DNA from: Stratiolaelaps scimitus
Taxonomy: Eukaryota > Arthropoda > Arachnida > Mesostigmata > Laelapidae
NCBI GenBank assembly: GCA_019614645.1
Contig: JABWDB010000038.1
Coordinates: 2,046,001 to 2,110,000 of the forward strand
Length of the DNA: 64,000 bases
Reading direction: 5' to 3'
The translations under genes and the position numbers were made by a program. The notes beneath the pieces were generated by a model, which was not told where the DNA came from, ran no database searches, and saw only the letters and a program-made list of their open reading frames with translations. Positions 38,263-52,382 of this stretch are shown piece after piece (the stretch's first letter is position 1; every line of letters starts with the position of its first letter).

Positions 38263-39913
38263 GTATGCTTCTTTACAGGCCCGTCCAAACATCTGTCCCG
38301 AACATTGTGGCGGACGAGAAGAGCCATTTATAAATCAGTTTTTCATACTGGCAACTATCGGCCATACAATTATCATAAAAGAGAAATAAACTTTGGATCC
38401 AACGACTGTCTCGCAGACACTCCTCTCACGAAATTAACTGACGAAATTATATTATACCCTATGCGGGGTATATCTGAATACTCTGCCAATTCATTTAGAT
38501 ACTTTTAGAGCAACAGACGCCAAATTTGGATAAAGCGCTTTGCTAATTAGGATAATTTCAGATCGAGACTTTCTGTGGAGTGTACATAGTTCATAAACGG
38601 TGTAGCAGAATTAGGGAAAAAGAAAAACTAACGATGCCCCGTTTTGCCTTAAACATTCTGCTGCGCTTCACTAGAGCCTGTATATGAAGTCCTTAAGTGG
38701 TGGACTACAATACGAAGATAGTTACAGAACAGGTACATTGGGGTCAATCAGACTCGTTGCCATTAATGCACTAATTACCGCATCTGCTCAGATAAACTGA
38801 TTGTTATTAAAAAATGTACGATGATCGCGGATGAAACACTGGCGCATAGTAATCATAGTTGTAAGGACAATAATTGAAACATAATAATCTGATTGGTCTG
38901 AACATTGCAATACCATGTGACACTAAACATTCTGAAATTTCAGTTCCCTTAACTTGAAAGATCCGCTTGCACCTAAATATGCAACGCAATTTATTCCCGT
39001 TTCAGCTTAAGTATTTAACCATACAAGTCATCACGCTGATAGCTTTTTATATTATTTCCTAGCATTAACAGGCTTGGACACCGACACTAATACGCCCCAC
39101 TAGATCCAACTAACCAACGAACCGTATACCAGATCGTTCTTCTTCCAGGATATTCACTCAGGTTCATTCACTTTCATGTACGAAGATTCCGCCCGCCAAA
39201 ATAACATTTTTCCCGATAAAGTAATTAAGTGCCATGCTGAAACAAAGATCACCACCCGTGAAATTATTGACATTGCTAACGTAAACTAAAAGCTTTTCTA
39301 CTAAAAAAAATGCTTCTACAAACAAGTTATCGTCAATGATACGATTGATACAGATAGATAGGAAACGCAGGTGTACACACGATATCCTTTGCACGAAAGA
39401 AACAAATTGACGACTTGGATAAATACCCTACGGTGAGTGTAGTAGTAGTAACTTCTCTAGAGAGAGGCTCGTTTCCAAGTATCTAATGCTGAGTCATTTC
39501 AGTTATGATAACTGCAGAAATGAATGAAATAACTTTGTGTTACACCCCCCACCCCCTGGATGAGTCAATAACAAATTGATGAACCGCCAGAATCACGAGA
39601 CTGCCACATTGTGGTTACTCACCTGGAAAGATCGAATTTTCTGAATGTTAGTTTTTCTCGTAAAAGTATATGTAACAGGCAGACGCAAGCTCAGATCTTA
39701 TTCGGAGAAATACAGTTGACATATCTTATTTATATACTGTCGATTGCACAACCTTTGCCTATTATTATGATGTAGTTAACATTTTAATATAATATACATA
39801 ACCATTCTGGCAAATGTACCGCAACCGAACGGCCAGTTTAAAACAATTCGAGTACGTAAGGCCAGGAACAATGCGTGCTGTCGGCGTTACTAAAAACATC
39901 AACTTACAGAAGG

Positions 39914-39947
<34 letters not shown>

Positions 39948-42900
39948 CGGTTCTAATTATATTTGAAAATACTCCCGAATATTGGGAAGTCAGAGAGTTT
40001 GCAAATGGATTCTTGTGTGTTTGTTGATATATTTTGGCAGAATCATCGCTGAGACATCAGTTGGAAGGCTGTACACGTATTCAATTTTTACAGCTTAAGA
40101 ACGTTGGTAATTAGCCCCTAGTTGCAATTCCACACGTACGACCAGAAATTACATATTATTTTTTTAGGGAGCTTATCGTTGCACACAAGCCCTACATCAG
40201 GGTTGAGTAGAATGGAGCAATGCGACTTCAGCCATTGATCAGACAACAACTTTCTTTTTCTTAACAATAGCGTATATGCTTCAAAATATTGTTTGTAAGT
40301 CTGGTTCTGGTGGCTCTCAATATTTTCCGATGGCCTTATTGGAAAAGCCGGAAACTTCAGTTCGGACTTAACAGTCGGACTTAACCCCAATTTTAACTAA
40401 GACAGCCAAAAGCTTTAATGGTGAAAATGTTATGGCAACATAGGAGTTTCCGAAAACACTACATTATGCATGGTTTGATCAAATAATGATAATGTTTATG
40501 AAGCAGATGTTCGTGACACATACAGCCATTTGCTTGACTGAGTCGTTTACAGTTTTGAAAGGTGTCATGCAGAATAGTTTTCATTAACTAAACCGGGAAT
40601 AGGCACGTCATTACGATAGCTAGCTACTAAGCACCACTAAGAGCGAAATAGAACTCTTACAGATAAAAAGTCGCCATCTCAATATATATATATATATATA
40701 TATAATTACGATGTTTTACCGAATTAGTTCAACGTTCGTAATTTATTCGAGATTTAATATTTACATCCGAATCAATGATAAAAATTACGCTTATTGCCAA
40801 TCAGCCACTCCGCTAGTGCACGACGAAATCGATTAATCGGTTGCGCGTATCGGGGTCAGGAAGTCAACACATCTTCATTTCCCACTTCTTAATGAATCGG
40901 CTCATAAGGCTGAAGGAGTGTGGGTCATGCTTCTAAATGGCTGTATCATTCGGATATTCTTCAAAGGGTAGTTATACACATTTAAAAGTATTCGCAATAC
41001 AATCTATTATTCCATGTGGTTGATGAACACAAATAGTATTTTTAGCAACGCATTCACCTGTTGGTATGGCTCACACTTTCTTTGTATGTCCCATCGAATT
41101 TCAAAGAGAGGTCAACATCGAACGAGTACTTGCAAACATTTATTATCATTATTACACCAAGGCTTTCGTTTAATCTAAATATAATTATATAGCGATGGCG
41201 AATCCCACCAAATTCACTCTTAGATACAATAACCGTTTTTTCCACCACCAAGAAATCCCGGTGTCATGGTGGAACGGGGTGTCATGGTTTTCTTGGATCA
41301 TTATTGTTATGGTCACTCCTTTTCTCCCTCTATATCCCCCTTCTTCTACTAGATTCTAGAATAATGGATGAATAGATGAATAAATCCCTGCTCTTTCCAA
41401 CAACCGACATCATCAATCACGTTACTTGATACGTATCTGTACATAAATGTGGCTGCCAGTACCCCATAGACTCAGAGTGACTGGTTAGCGGCCATTCTTA
41501 ACTCCATTTCTAGCCAGCATTATTCCTACTCAGGGATACAATTCATGCCTCTCTATGAAGTGTTTCAATCCGAGGTGCTATTTTTTCCCAATAAATATAC
41601 GAATGCAGAAGACCCATGAAACTATTGGACTGAGCATGCCCATTCGATTCATGAACGTTAACGGTGATGTACGGGATTCCTATTTCGAGAATCGATGTAG
41701 CCAGTTAAGGCGACGGTAGTTCTGGCGACCAGGTCAAATTCGTAATATGTCTGCCGACCGAACGCTGTAAATGCACGCCATATAATAGAATGATTCATTC
41801 ATTTTCTGTAGATCTGCAGAAGCCCTTTAATTCTTGTCGAGTTGTAGCTGTTATTCACCCCGAGGGCTATCCATATATAGAACTGATCGATTCAATGACG
41901 ATATTTCTGCAATGCAGCAATGACTATATTTCAACAGAATAGCAATGATGTAACTTGTAATTAGTATGACGACCATTACCCTTCCTCACTGCCTTTACTA
42001 TAAAAATTGTATTGTACAACACATGCTGGACGGTGTAGCACAGACTAGAATCTCCTCCACAATGGATATATAATAAAACATGATACACGCCTACTGTTAC
42101 ACCTACACATGCCCCCCTCGACATTAATAATAATGGTAATACATTTGTATTTCACGATAATGTATCATTTATGCACAACTCTATCTACTACATGATCATA
42201 TCCTTTGTTCCTAAGTATGTGCGTAAATATGATTTTCCTCCTGTTCGTGCTGAGGTCGGTTAGTCTGTATCGCTATTTATAAATTCTACATTCGGGTGAT
42301 ATGAATTTAATTCAAAATTCAGTTTATGAACGCACAATGGATGAATGTTATGAGTTTTCGATTCGAAGCTTTTGCAGGTAACTAGGTAGGCATATAAGTA
42401 GGTTAGGCGGATGTGCTGCCGAACCCGGCCTATTCGTTTGTTGTGCATAACTAGGTTTGGATAAATCAATTAACGAGAAAATTAACGCTGAGAAAAATTA
42501 CAGTGGACTACTTGGCCCCGTTACGTTGGAACAGACTAACTGTCAATTTATTCCTCGGCTAGCTACTGCACTGAAAACATTTTAAGAGAGAAATTAGATC
42601 CTTGAGACATATAAAAATGTTTGACGAATTTAGATATTTTTATTCTATTGCAAGGTAGTATCGTATAACCATTTCTACATCAACTTAGAAATTTATGCGC
42701 GCTGTTGACATACAAGGTAGCACTCAGTGTAGCTAAGTAAGTAAAAACATTTTAGTAAATTAGGAAGCCAGGACCTCCAAAGTGCCCATGATTGCCAATT
42801 AAAAGTGGCACTTATTTTTTATATAGACAAAGATGGTTTGTCGATCTGTAATTTAGTAGAATACAATATTTGTCTCATTCTTGATGTTATACCTTATAAC

Positions 42901-44636
42901 CTTGTAAAGTGCAGATTCGGCCGAATGGAGCTAAGCGCTTTAAAATAACTCAGTAGTATTCACATTGGATACGAGGAGGCAACATTTTCTTCGAACAATG
43001 GTTGAAACAAATGCCCCCGTCATACTCGGACAGCGACCGGTGGTTGGGGTCACCACAAAGCACTATCACCATACGGACACAGGCCGAGCGAGAGAGAGGT
43101 GTAAGTCTCATCGCAGTGTGAAGGGAAAATAGATTTTCTTTGTCGGTCAGAATTCTCAATGTTCGCCATATCCATCATGTCACGACGACAACGACTGAGC
43201 CAATATAATAAATAAATACGTGGATACGCAACACGTTACTGTTGTTGTTATGCTATTTCGTATTGTGATTTGTGAATGGTGTTCCTCATTTTCATTTTCA
43301 CCTTGTATCTTTTTTCTCAGTCATCGTTTTTAAAGGAAGGCGAACTGAGTCGTTTTTTTAAACTCGACTGCCTTTTTACAATTGTTGCTGATGTCGCACT
43401 GTTTTTCTCTTTCTGACAAGTTCAGCACAGTGTCTCTGTTCCTGTTGTTGTTGTTTGGCGGCCGTGCTGTCAATGTGCCGCTTACTGCAGGTACTCGCAA
43501 TGACAGCGGCTATGCGTTAGAACCACCACTACGAAGTGATTGGGATTGTTGACGCCGCACTCTTATTTCTGGTTCTGCTTCTGGGGCGCCCCCAATCGTC
43601 TACAATCTCCCCTACACACAGCACACCCCTTCCCGGCGACTCTCTCCTCTCTCTCTATCTCGGTAGGTAGGTAAGTGGTGTTGGCGTCGTAACGGATACG
43701 TAAGTCGGAACGTAAGCAAAAAAAAAGAGAAGAAACGATGAAGAAGAAAAGAAACGAAAGAAAAAACGGAAAAGATGATGATGATGATAACAATCTCTAC
43801 TCGACTCGATTCGACTTAACGCGCTCTGTCTCCTCTCATCTTGTTGTTGTTGCTTGTTGTTGTTGTTTCGTGGTAGAGACAGACGGACAGGCGTAGTCGG
43901 TTGACGTGGCCGATGCTGATATCGGGGGCTCATCGGTAGACTTTAGTCGATGGTGCTGGGTAGTGGTGACGGTGCTGTTGCACAATAGTAGTGGCAGAAG
44001 CATTAGAGGATTCTGTAATAGACTGTTTGGATGAGTGAATAAGTGTCTGTGTGTGTGTCTAACTATGTGTTCTTAGTTGAAGCGGACGGCAGGGAAGACA
44101 TGTCTTCGCTACCTGCGGCGCGGTTACCGTTAGTGGTATCGTCGCTTGATAGAAGGAACGACGAACAACCGCAGCGGACGACAACGAAACGGCAACCGAA
44201 GTAGCCAATGAAAGAACTGCTAATCAGAGGCGACACACCAAAAAAAATAGTAACTCAAACCTTGTAAGCCCCGAGTAACCCCGCGGGGGGGTGTATTTGG
44301 TTATAGTGATCTAACTTCTTCATCCAGATATTTCACTGAATAACAAGAACTTTAAAACAATAACAATAACTCGCTGGCCAACAGCAGAAGAGTAATTGGT
44401 GTAAGTGGTAATGCCTATGCATAGGATCTGTAATCCAGTTGTGTTTTCCATCCTAGCAATGTATGAGTCACTAGGTTAGTCCAGCTCATTTATTTATGTA
44501 ATAAAGTACGATATCGATACCGACAGTCAGCCTCAAACCGTAAGACGTGTAAACACAACGAGGCATAGTCGAGCAGAGTTAACCGTACAAAAAGCTCTAA
44601 ATCGATCGTGGTCAAACTTTTTCTAATAGATCTACA

Positions 44637-44722
<86 letters not shown>

Positions 44723-45089
44723 GCATAAGACCCTACTCGTCCCAGTGCATGCTCTGGCCTTGCTGATGGACGTGAGCTTAATATGCATAGATAGACAGAA
44801 CAGCTTGGGGGAGTGGCGGGGTGATACGATCCACTATGAGAACTGTGTGTAGTTGTAAAAACTAGTATGACTATTTAGCATGTGACATTTTTTCTCGGAG
44901 TGGTGTCGACCTGTAAACCGACTGTGGTTGGTTTCACAGAATTCGTTTCTTTCAATTTCGTTATCAGAATTGAAATTAGGTAAATAAATTAGGTACGCAT
45001 AAACGTTGTTTGCAAGGATGTTGTCAGTTATAACAAAATTATCTCATTTATGTTAAAAATATAACAAACAATGATCTCCCAATTTTATA
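38263..45089. other. Stretch without a recognised gene
   Basis: A 6.8-kb AT-rich region with short open frames only. Near 43560-43930 there are mixed simple repeats (GAA-rich, GATGATGAT and TTGTTG runs), and a G-run at 44283-44290. No exon, RNA gene or transposon protein is recognised. Confidence 0.45.
44639..44720. repeat. (TA)n microsatellite, about 80 bp
   Basis: Uninterrupted TA repeat ending at ATGCATAAG. Confidence 0.97.
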
Positions 45090-46201
45090 TTAGGCTGATC
45101 CAAAAAAATGACACACATAAATTTCAATATCGGCTAAACTGAATAAGTTAAAACAAAGATTTTTTAGTATGAGTTAGAGGTATGCACCTCTTTTATTTAT
45201 ACACTTATCCCAGAGTTATGGCAGCCTTCTGACGGCTACGTATGCACTATTTCTATTCCCATTTATAAATTCGTTATTTAAGGCCTCTCGAAGTAAATCG
45301 ATGCTTGCATACCTTTGGACACCTATAGCACTCTTTAATTGATGGAAACAACCTTAGTCACACGGGCTTAAATCGGGAGGATTGGGAGAGTGATGTCATC
45401 GCTCAATCTTGTTGGCCTTAAGCCAGGACCTAATTTCATTGCTACGTTATGCCCTAGAATTGTCATCGAGTAGCCACACTCGTTGCTTCCTATCGCCATG
45501 CCAATTATTCATGAGTCCCTTCAAGTGCTTGAGATATCGAGCCGAGTCGATTTTTTCTTTTGGACCCAAAATCTCGTAGTAGCAAATTCCGTTGAAATCC
45601 ATGTCAAGTGCTAGCATTACTTTAGGCTCGAATCTATTTGCTACTGCTACCGCCATTGCCTGTTCACCTGGTTGTAGCCACTGTTTTACTTGGCCTTTTC
45701 CCGGTCCCCTATACAGGCTAACCCATGTCTGCTCCACTGCAACGGTATGCTCTAAGCGACTCTTTTGCTGCCTATATATCTTCAAATTGTCTCGCGAACA
45801 CTCCTCATGCATTTTCAGTTAACCAGGACCGAGTTAATGAGGGACCCATTTTGCACTTTTTTCGATGTTGATAATGTCCCTGTCCCCTTGCCTAAACTGC
45901 GCACACCAAGGGCACAGCTATCGTCGACTCAAGGCATTATAACCGTGCACACTAGCCAACCTTCGACAGGGCATTTCTTCTTTTGAAACATAAACCTGAC
46001 ACTTCTGAGAGTGCAAGTCTGAGGGACCTGCTCCGCCGGTTGCCATTTTGAACGCCCAACGAAAGCCGAATGCTAACGGCCTTCGCGCCGCCTGCCTGCT
46101 AATTGTTGGGTCTCATTTCCTGCCAAATTTGAATTCAAACTGGCCAATTATAAGAATACGGCGCAAGATGATAGGAGTGTCATTTTTTTTGGTCAGCCTA
46201 A
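45090..46201 (-). mobile_element. Mariner-like element with recognisable termini
   Basis: The ends are TTAGGCTGATCCAAAAAAAT and, inverted, TTAGGCTGACCAAAAAAAAT, each continuing GACAC and each flanked by TA. The 1112-bp length is a little below a typical 1.3-kb mariner. The interior carries a damaged transposase on the minus strand. Confidence 0.9.
45180..45815 (-). pseudogene. Mariner-like transposase, DD34D type, inactivated
   Basis: A 121-codon open segment (45447-45812) includes EQTWVSLYRGPGKGQVKQWL, KVMLALDMDFNGICYYEIL and KEKIDSARYLKHLK, then VWLLDDNSRA with a catalytic Asp. It is followed by a stop, and after 34 codons by the third Asp in LSPCD. At least three in-frame stops interrupt this second half. 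EQTW replaces the usual D-E-T-W-like first catalytic region. The N-terminal DNA-binding part is not legible. Confidence 0.85.
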
Positions 46202-47028
46202 TATATATATATATATATATATATGTTACTTGAGTCAAAGATGAATTTTCCAATAAATAGATTTAAAGATCCAACACGGGTGTACTAGCTTCAAAGAAGT
46301 CCGCCAGATATGCGCATATAGACAAATTCACAACTTTATGTTCTGTTCTTTTACGTGTTCTAACGGATCAATGTTGTCTATGAATGGTCCAAATTATTTT
46401 GTGTTTTAGAGATTTGGATTTTTTACAAATAACGGGGAATTGAAGCACTTCGTTTAGCGTTTTTGTTATAGGATTAGCACATGATTTGTTTGGTCAGGTT
46501 GAGGAAATTGAAGATCCATGTTAAGGAAGCAATAACAACAACAATCAGTATACGGCAGAAATAGGAATACAATAAATGAGGGTCGCCTCGCTTCAAGATC
46601 GATTTCGACGGCGATGTTAAACGGAGCTGGTGGTCATCGATGATGATGGCGCCGATGGATAATCGACATCGCCGTCCACTTTTGAGCTCATATTTCGATG
46701 GCGACATCAAACAACTGAACCGGCAACGAACGACGGTCGATTACAACGAGGAGACATCAACAACAGCAGCGGCAGTGTTGACAATTGTGCCGGGCAGATA
46801 TCGCTACTACTACTTATGAAAATAGCACTGAGTCTGCTCTGCGAGATTAGATTATACAACGAATCCTGACTCCGGTGCAGTGGCGTTGGCTCCTCTCATT
46901 GTTGGATAGTCTGTCACCTAACTACCACCTTCGTTACAGTGAAATCATGTCACCCATCATCATCACCCAATCACCAATAACGTTACAATGACTAAATTGG
47001 ATTGCAGTTATTCTATAGCTGGATGAAT

Positions 47029-47029
<1 letters not shown>

Positions 47030-47059
<30 letters not shown>
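47030..47059. repeat. (GA)n microsatellite
   Basis: About 30 bp of pure GA dinucleotide. Shorter GA/CT runs occur at 15186-15206, 23522-23536 and 56819-56838. Confidence 0.95.
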
Positions 47060-47062
<3 letters not shown>

Positions 47063-48429
47063 TAGGCGCGCACAGATGGGCAGGCACTTGTAGCTGCGGA
47101 GGTTAGCCTTATACGGTATATGCCAAATTAAGACAGAGGTATTCACGTTGACTGAACTGGAAACGCTCTCTACTGTATCGCGTAGCGTAGCATAGCGGAA
47201 CTCAGGCGAACAATTTCTTGCCCAGAACAGTAGAGACTGTTCTTGCAATTGTTATATAGCAAAAAAGTCCGCGTGCTATCCATTGTAGATGTATAATGAA
47301 CATTACGACACCCTGCACACGATATATATTTCAAGAATAGTAAATATAATATAACCCACATAATTAACGCCTCCTATTTAATACAAACGTTCGTTTGAAT
47401 ATCATTCAACAATTCCTACCGAAGGAATCTCATGTGTGTCAGTATTGCTGTCAGTGTTGTAATTGAAAGAGCTCAATGACGGATTCGCTGCTTCTTATCC
47501 ATCGCTGAAATATTCCAACATCACAAACTGCGGCTGATTGTGAAGGACGTAACAGCACATACTACTTTATAGACAAATTGGGACAGAAAATGAGTTGCCC
47601 ATATATATATATACATATATATGTGCAAGCACATCAGGTGTTCCAAGCAAGTATAAAAAGGCAGAAAGAAAGACCAGAAAGTTCCTGCAATAGTAAGCAG
47701 AGCTGGCCAACGAAATCAACAAAGGAGCGTGGCTCTACAGCTTTAGCCACAACCTCAGTTACCCAGAACAGAATCGAACCGAAGTGGCAGATGACGAGCG
47801 GAGAGTGGCGGTGGTAGCTAATTTGGTTTGTTGTTGACGACAACACTAGCAACAAATGACCAACCCAAACCAACAACCCACTGACTCACAACAATGATAT
47901 TATTAATGATACTAACAATAACAGACACATAACGTAAAATATACACAAACAGACACAACAGCAACAATCGCTGGAATTCCGCCAAGAAAACAACTGTTCA
48001 ACCTTACGTAACAGCAGCAACGCCACAACAACAACAACAGCTACTGTTGCTGAAACTCCTGTATCAGAGTTATATAGATACATGTGTGATCTACAGTAGT
48101 ATCACCTTTGTTAAGTTAAAGTATTTACATTCATTTCGGTTGAATAATAATAATCCGAATAAGAAGAGGAGTAACAACAACGTCGACTGCTGGAATAAAA
48201 CAATTATTTAACAACACACACACACACGTGCAGTGCAGTTACATTATGAATTACCTGTATAAAGAGCTCAGCCTAAAGCTCAGCGATATCAACAAGTATA
48301 ACAGTGAGCACAATCGTATTGGCAGCTATTATAGGTTGCCATTATCGCCTTTACATCATCTCCAGTTGATGATGAATGTGTAAATTTTTTTAACCTGCGT
48401 GAACAGTAAGAACTGACAAGGAAAACGCC

Positions 48430-48600
48430 AGTTGGACAGGTACAAGAGGGTGGTGCCGTGGACTTGGAACCCGAGAGTCTCCGGTTCGAATCCCGCTGGA
48501 TACATGGGGTTTGAAGTAATACGAAAGTAGTTCCGAACCATGACCCACGTAACAATACATCCAAGAGAGGGTGGTCTATGATTCAAACGACATGTGCTTG
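48430..48600. repeat. tRNA-like B box, possible SINE relic
   Basis: CTCCGGTTCGAATCCCGC (about 48479-48496) fits the pol III B box and T-arm. Upstream sequence does not fold as a complete tRNA, and the acceptor stem has no 5' partner. The reverse strand reads AGFEPETLGFQV, a phrase that often arises when tRNA-like repeats are translated. I consider it a SINE or tRNA pseudogene fragment. Confidence 0.35.
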
Positions 48601-48621
48601 CTTCGCTAAAGAGCGAGATCA

Positions 48622-48660
48622 TCCGAAGGTACCATAGTAATTATTCTAAGTACCTTCGGA
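48622..48660. repeat. Short perfect inverted repeat
   Basis: TCCGAAGGTAC at 48622-48632 pairs with GTACCTTCGGA at 48650-48660 across a 17-nt AT-rich loop. It could mark the end of a small repeat starting near 48430. Role unknown. Confidence 0.55.
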
Positions 48661-51600
48661 GATGGCCACCGCCAGCATCACAGCAACACTATAAACTCTT
48701 TCAGGTGTTTTAACATTTTCTGCCTATTTTATTTAAAGTTCGTCGGCGCACACCTCTTATTTTCTTTCACTGTCCTAATCGTCCACGCGACATTTAGCTC
48801 AACTATGTACAGATGAAATCGAATCCAGGAGGCTTGCTAACAAATGTTCGTGTTTTCGCGATTAGCTAACGTTAGCAGTGGTGATGCATTTCGACAGGCA
48901 GAATTGTTCAACGCCCGGAATTCTGAAAGCGTTCTATAATCAATTTTGCTAGGATCATCGTACGTGGGTCATCCGTACGTAACGCAGGGAGCTCTTAACG
49001 GATCGTTACCTAAATGAATGATACTATATACTTTTCCTTTTAGCATCTGCGTCCGTAGTCGTTACGAATCTTCTGTAATAATCCGTTGAAGGACAACTGA
49101 GCCGCTGTGACACGAACACAGAACCTAGATGCTTGGACAACGACAAATAGCCAGCAAGTTGCTTGACTCGTAGAACAAACAGAAAAAAAAACAACATCAT
49201 GCTTTTTCAGATTCAACTCGCTGCACCGAATGCATCAGAGAAAGATTCATACACAATAAACCTAAGATGTCTTTAGCAGTTCGATTGGAAAGTTGGCGAC
49301 TTATTCAACTTCACCATATACCATCGTCAATTCGGCCGCGGCTGTTGCAGTTGTTCTGTGAAGAAGTCGCGGAGTGACTCACTCATTGACTGACCGGGTT
49401 GTTGGTTTTCCGGCTGACTCGGTGGTATCCTTTGTCATCATCCGAGTCACGGATGAAGGACATTGTCGCTCCTAACTATTGTAGCGGCTCCACTGGCTCG
49501 ATCATCCCTTGCTGCATTTCGTGTTTCAACATGAAATGTTCATCGATACTAAATCACAGCTGATGACATCCCAGTGTAAATCTCTGCTTAAGAGATACAT
49601 GAATAGTATATAAGTCATAGCACTTGCAGCAGCAGCAACAGATAGCAGGTGATCAATCAGAAAATATCTATGTTTTGGATCAGAGACACAGAGATATAGA
49701 AGAGATAGACGAGAAGGCAATATGTTTTGCCACAAATGATGCCATGTCGTCAAGTTCTACACGAAATCACCCCGGTAAACATAAGACGCCTTCGCAATGT
49801 TCACTTTCGCGATCCTATTCAACTTAGCCGTTCCAACCAAGTTGGCTTTATCCCTGAGGAAGTTCATCATGTCTCAATACAGTGGATTTGACTATTCGAA
49901 ATTCTTAGTTCGATGCTGCCTAGCATTTAGCTATCATATAAATAGTGAAATCATATCTCGTGGTTCTTTAAGAATATTTCGTCATCGCTAAAATTAGAAT
50001 TATACAAATACATACGTATCTTGCTTAATATGTATAGGCGATTGTGTGTATTGCAAAAAAATACACGGAATAGAAAAATGAAAGTTTGTAACTGATACAC
50101 AGCCATTGTTGTCGTAAATTTCGTTCGCTCACTGTGATCATTTTTAAACAACGGTATCTAGAGGTGTCTAGAAGAATTGTTCCTGCAATGAAAAAATCCA
50201 CCTCGCTCAGAAACCGAGGTGAGTTTTTTTATGAAACGTTGCTTGTAGATGCCACATAATACCTGATATGAGCTGTGAAATAATAGGGCCGTCAAAAACA
50301 ACACAAACTAAACTCGACACCTTTTGGAGTCAGCTGACTAACAAATAATGGGTTGTTTTTTTTTCGAGTTCATTTCCGTTTGTGCCGATTGAGCAACGCC
50401 TCTTCCTGTAGCTGTAAAAACGTCTGAACGGACTCAATCTTGAGCAGAGCAAAGATCTCTGATTCGTTCTGGAATAAGGGGCCAGATAAATAGAAATGCC
50501 AATAAAAGCAACGGACCAAAGCAAGTAGAGTGAACAAGCTCCGCACCGTAACTTGACCCACTACAATCCACTCGAGGGTGAGCGAGAAAACTGGAAGGTC
50601 GTTGATTCTCGACGAGAACAACGATTCGACTCCGATTGGATGAAACGCAAATAAAAGAAAAAAAAACAAATAATGAATTAAACGTCTGCACCACTTTCGC
50701 CGAACTAAATCTTGTAGCTGCTACATCTATCGATAATTGAAGAGGAAAGAAGAGACAAGTTTTGATTTCACTCGCGTATAGCGCAACGGTACTAATTCTT
50801 GCCATTTTGGGTTGAAATTATTTTTTTGCGTTTACATTTATTTGTTCACTCATAATAGTGACGCCTGATAAAATCAGTCATCGCGAAGGCTTGCTCGAAA
50901 CATACCAACCTAGTAAATTTTCCAGGCTGACTCACAGCCAACATTGAACGTCCACGGAACTGCATTGCTTCATAAGACGGATCCCTTAAATACAACCTAA
51001 GTCCAACTATGGACTACTTCCGTGAATTATTAAATATTTCACGGAATCTACAGATAACAATACTTTTATAGACCATACATTTGAACTGCATCAGTGCATT
51101 CTATATTTCATCCTTTATCAGGATCAACTGGCTTCTCTTTCATTGTGTTCACCTTTTCACTTGGGAGTCAATTCATGATCGGATATATCTGACTCATTTG
51201 TGTTTAGCCACCACTTCGCGCATCTTCACAAAAAACTTAATGAGAAGATTACCTCCCATATTCTTCCTTTTGTTTTTGGGAGCATTCTACTTTTCAAATA
51301 TATTATTTATACCTTACTAGTTGCTTAGCAAGTTACGAGCGTAAACGAATTGCTCGAGGATAAACGATTAACCTCCGCGAGTGAGCAGGTGAAGCCTAGG
51401 TTCTGCGATAGGCCAGACTCATCAGGATATTTCTTGTGGCTTTCCAATCATAAAAAAAATCAGTTTACGACTAAATACGATGATATATGGTCCTCGTTGT
51501 GGCAGTCTGTTATGATCACGTTAAGCTTAATTTTGCTATCCTATCCATCCAATACTCCAGAACGAAATAGGTTTATCTGAACACACACACATATATATAT

Positions 51601-51733
51601 ATATATATATGTTTGTATACATGAAATAGGATGAAATGCAACGATACATGATAGAGCATCACCACAGTGGCGGCAGATATATATCAAAGACTATAATCAA
51701 ACCAAACGCTGAATTAGGCGCGGCGAGAATACG

Positions 51734-51740
51734 TATAAAA
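51734..51740 (+). promoter_or_regulatory. TATA-box-like element before a small open frame
   Basis: TATAAAA lies 54 nt before the ATG at 51788. It may be chance in AT-rich DNA, but the spacing suits a core promoter with a short 5' leader. Confidence 0.25.
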
Positions 51741-51787
51741 GTAAACAAAAGCGGAATCTAGCAGCTATATCTGTTGTTAGTCTCTTG

Positions 51788-52021
51788 ATGATTATTGTCT
51801 CATGGTGTTGGTTGTTCACACTGGCGTTCATCCTCTTAATAACGAGGCATGCTGTGCCCACATGTTTATTGCCGTATCATATGCCAGCCTCAGATACAAA
51901 GCATACAGAGGGTATAACACTTGGCTTGGAATCACTTCACGTGAATAAAAGCGAGAATATTGCTGATAGAAGATATAGAGCTGCTAGTGTTCATGTTGTT
52001 CGCTTTGGACTCAACGCTTAG
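51788..52021 (+). CDS. Candidate small secreted peptide (hypothetical)
   Basis: ATG at 51788 opens a 77-residue frame. It starts with a strongly hydrophobic segment (IIVSWCWLFTLAFILLI, about residues 2-18) followed by TRHAVPT, the layout of a signal peptide and cleavage region. The remaining ~53 residues are polar, with two Cys in the whole protein and an RR pair near the C-terminal third. No family is recognised. A TATA box lies upstream, but no nearby polyadenylation signal was found. It could easily be a chance frame. Confidence 0.25.
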   Translation: MIIVSWCWLFTLAFILLITRHAVPTCLLPYHMPASDTKHTEGITLGLESLHVNKSENIADRRYRAASVHVVRFGLNA

Positions 52022-52382
52022 TATGAGCATCGAAAAGAGATGTTGAATTCATTAACAATCAGCTGGAAGTCGATTTAAGACTGGCTCTCTGTTCAATGCT
52101 TAGTTTCGATTGATGTCTATTATAGTATTTATTGAGTTAGATCAAATACGAAAGATAGAAATTATAGAGAGTAGCTGCTGTATGCAAACGTCAACATGTT
52201 AAAATAACCGTTTTCGTTTATTAGCATAACAATTTCCAGGTGAGTGGCTACCTGTGTTGCTGAGACTCGGCAATTCTCGATTGTTTGAAGTCTTCACAAT
52301 GCATTCCCGATTCTCAATATAGACACAAACACTCCATCTATCACGAATACCGATATCGATCAAATGGAAAAAGTTAATAATA

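Larger units (their letters stand above)
46202..52382. other. Stretch with repeats but no confident gene
   Basis: Contains a (GA)n run, a possible SINE at 48.4 kb, a small hairpin at 48.6 kb, CAA/CAG-type repeats near 47945-48050, and one small-peptide candidate at 51788. Other open frames show no recognisable domain. Confidence 0.45.

Noticed and set aside
43563..43933. Overlapping minus-strand frames with Ser/Phe-rich and Asn/Gln-rich text
   Set aside because: They are translations of simple repeats (GAA, TTG and GAT runs) with no domain, and two frames overlap.
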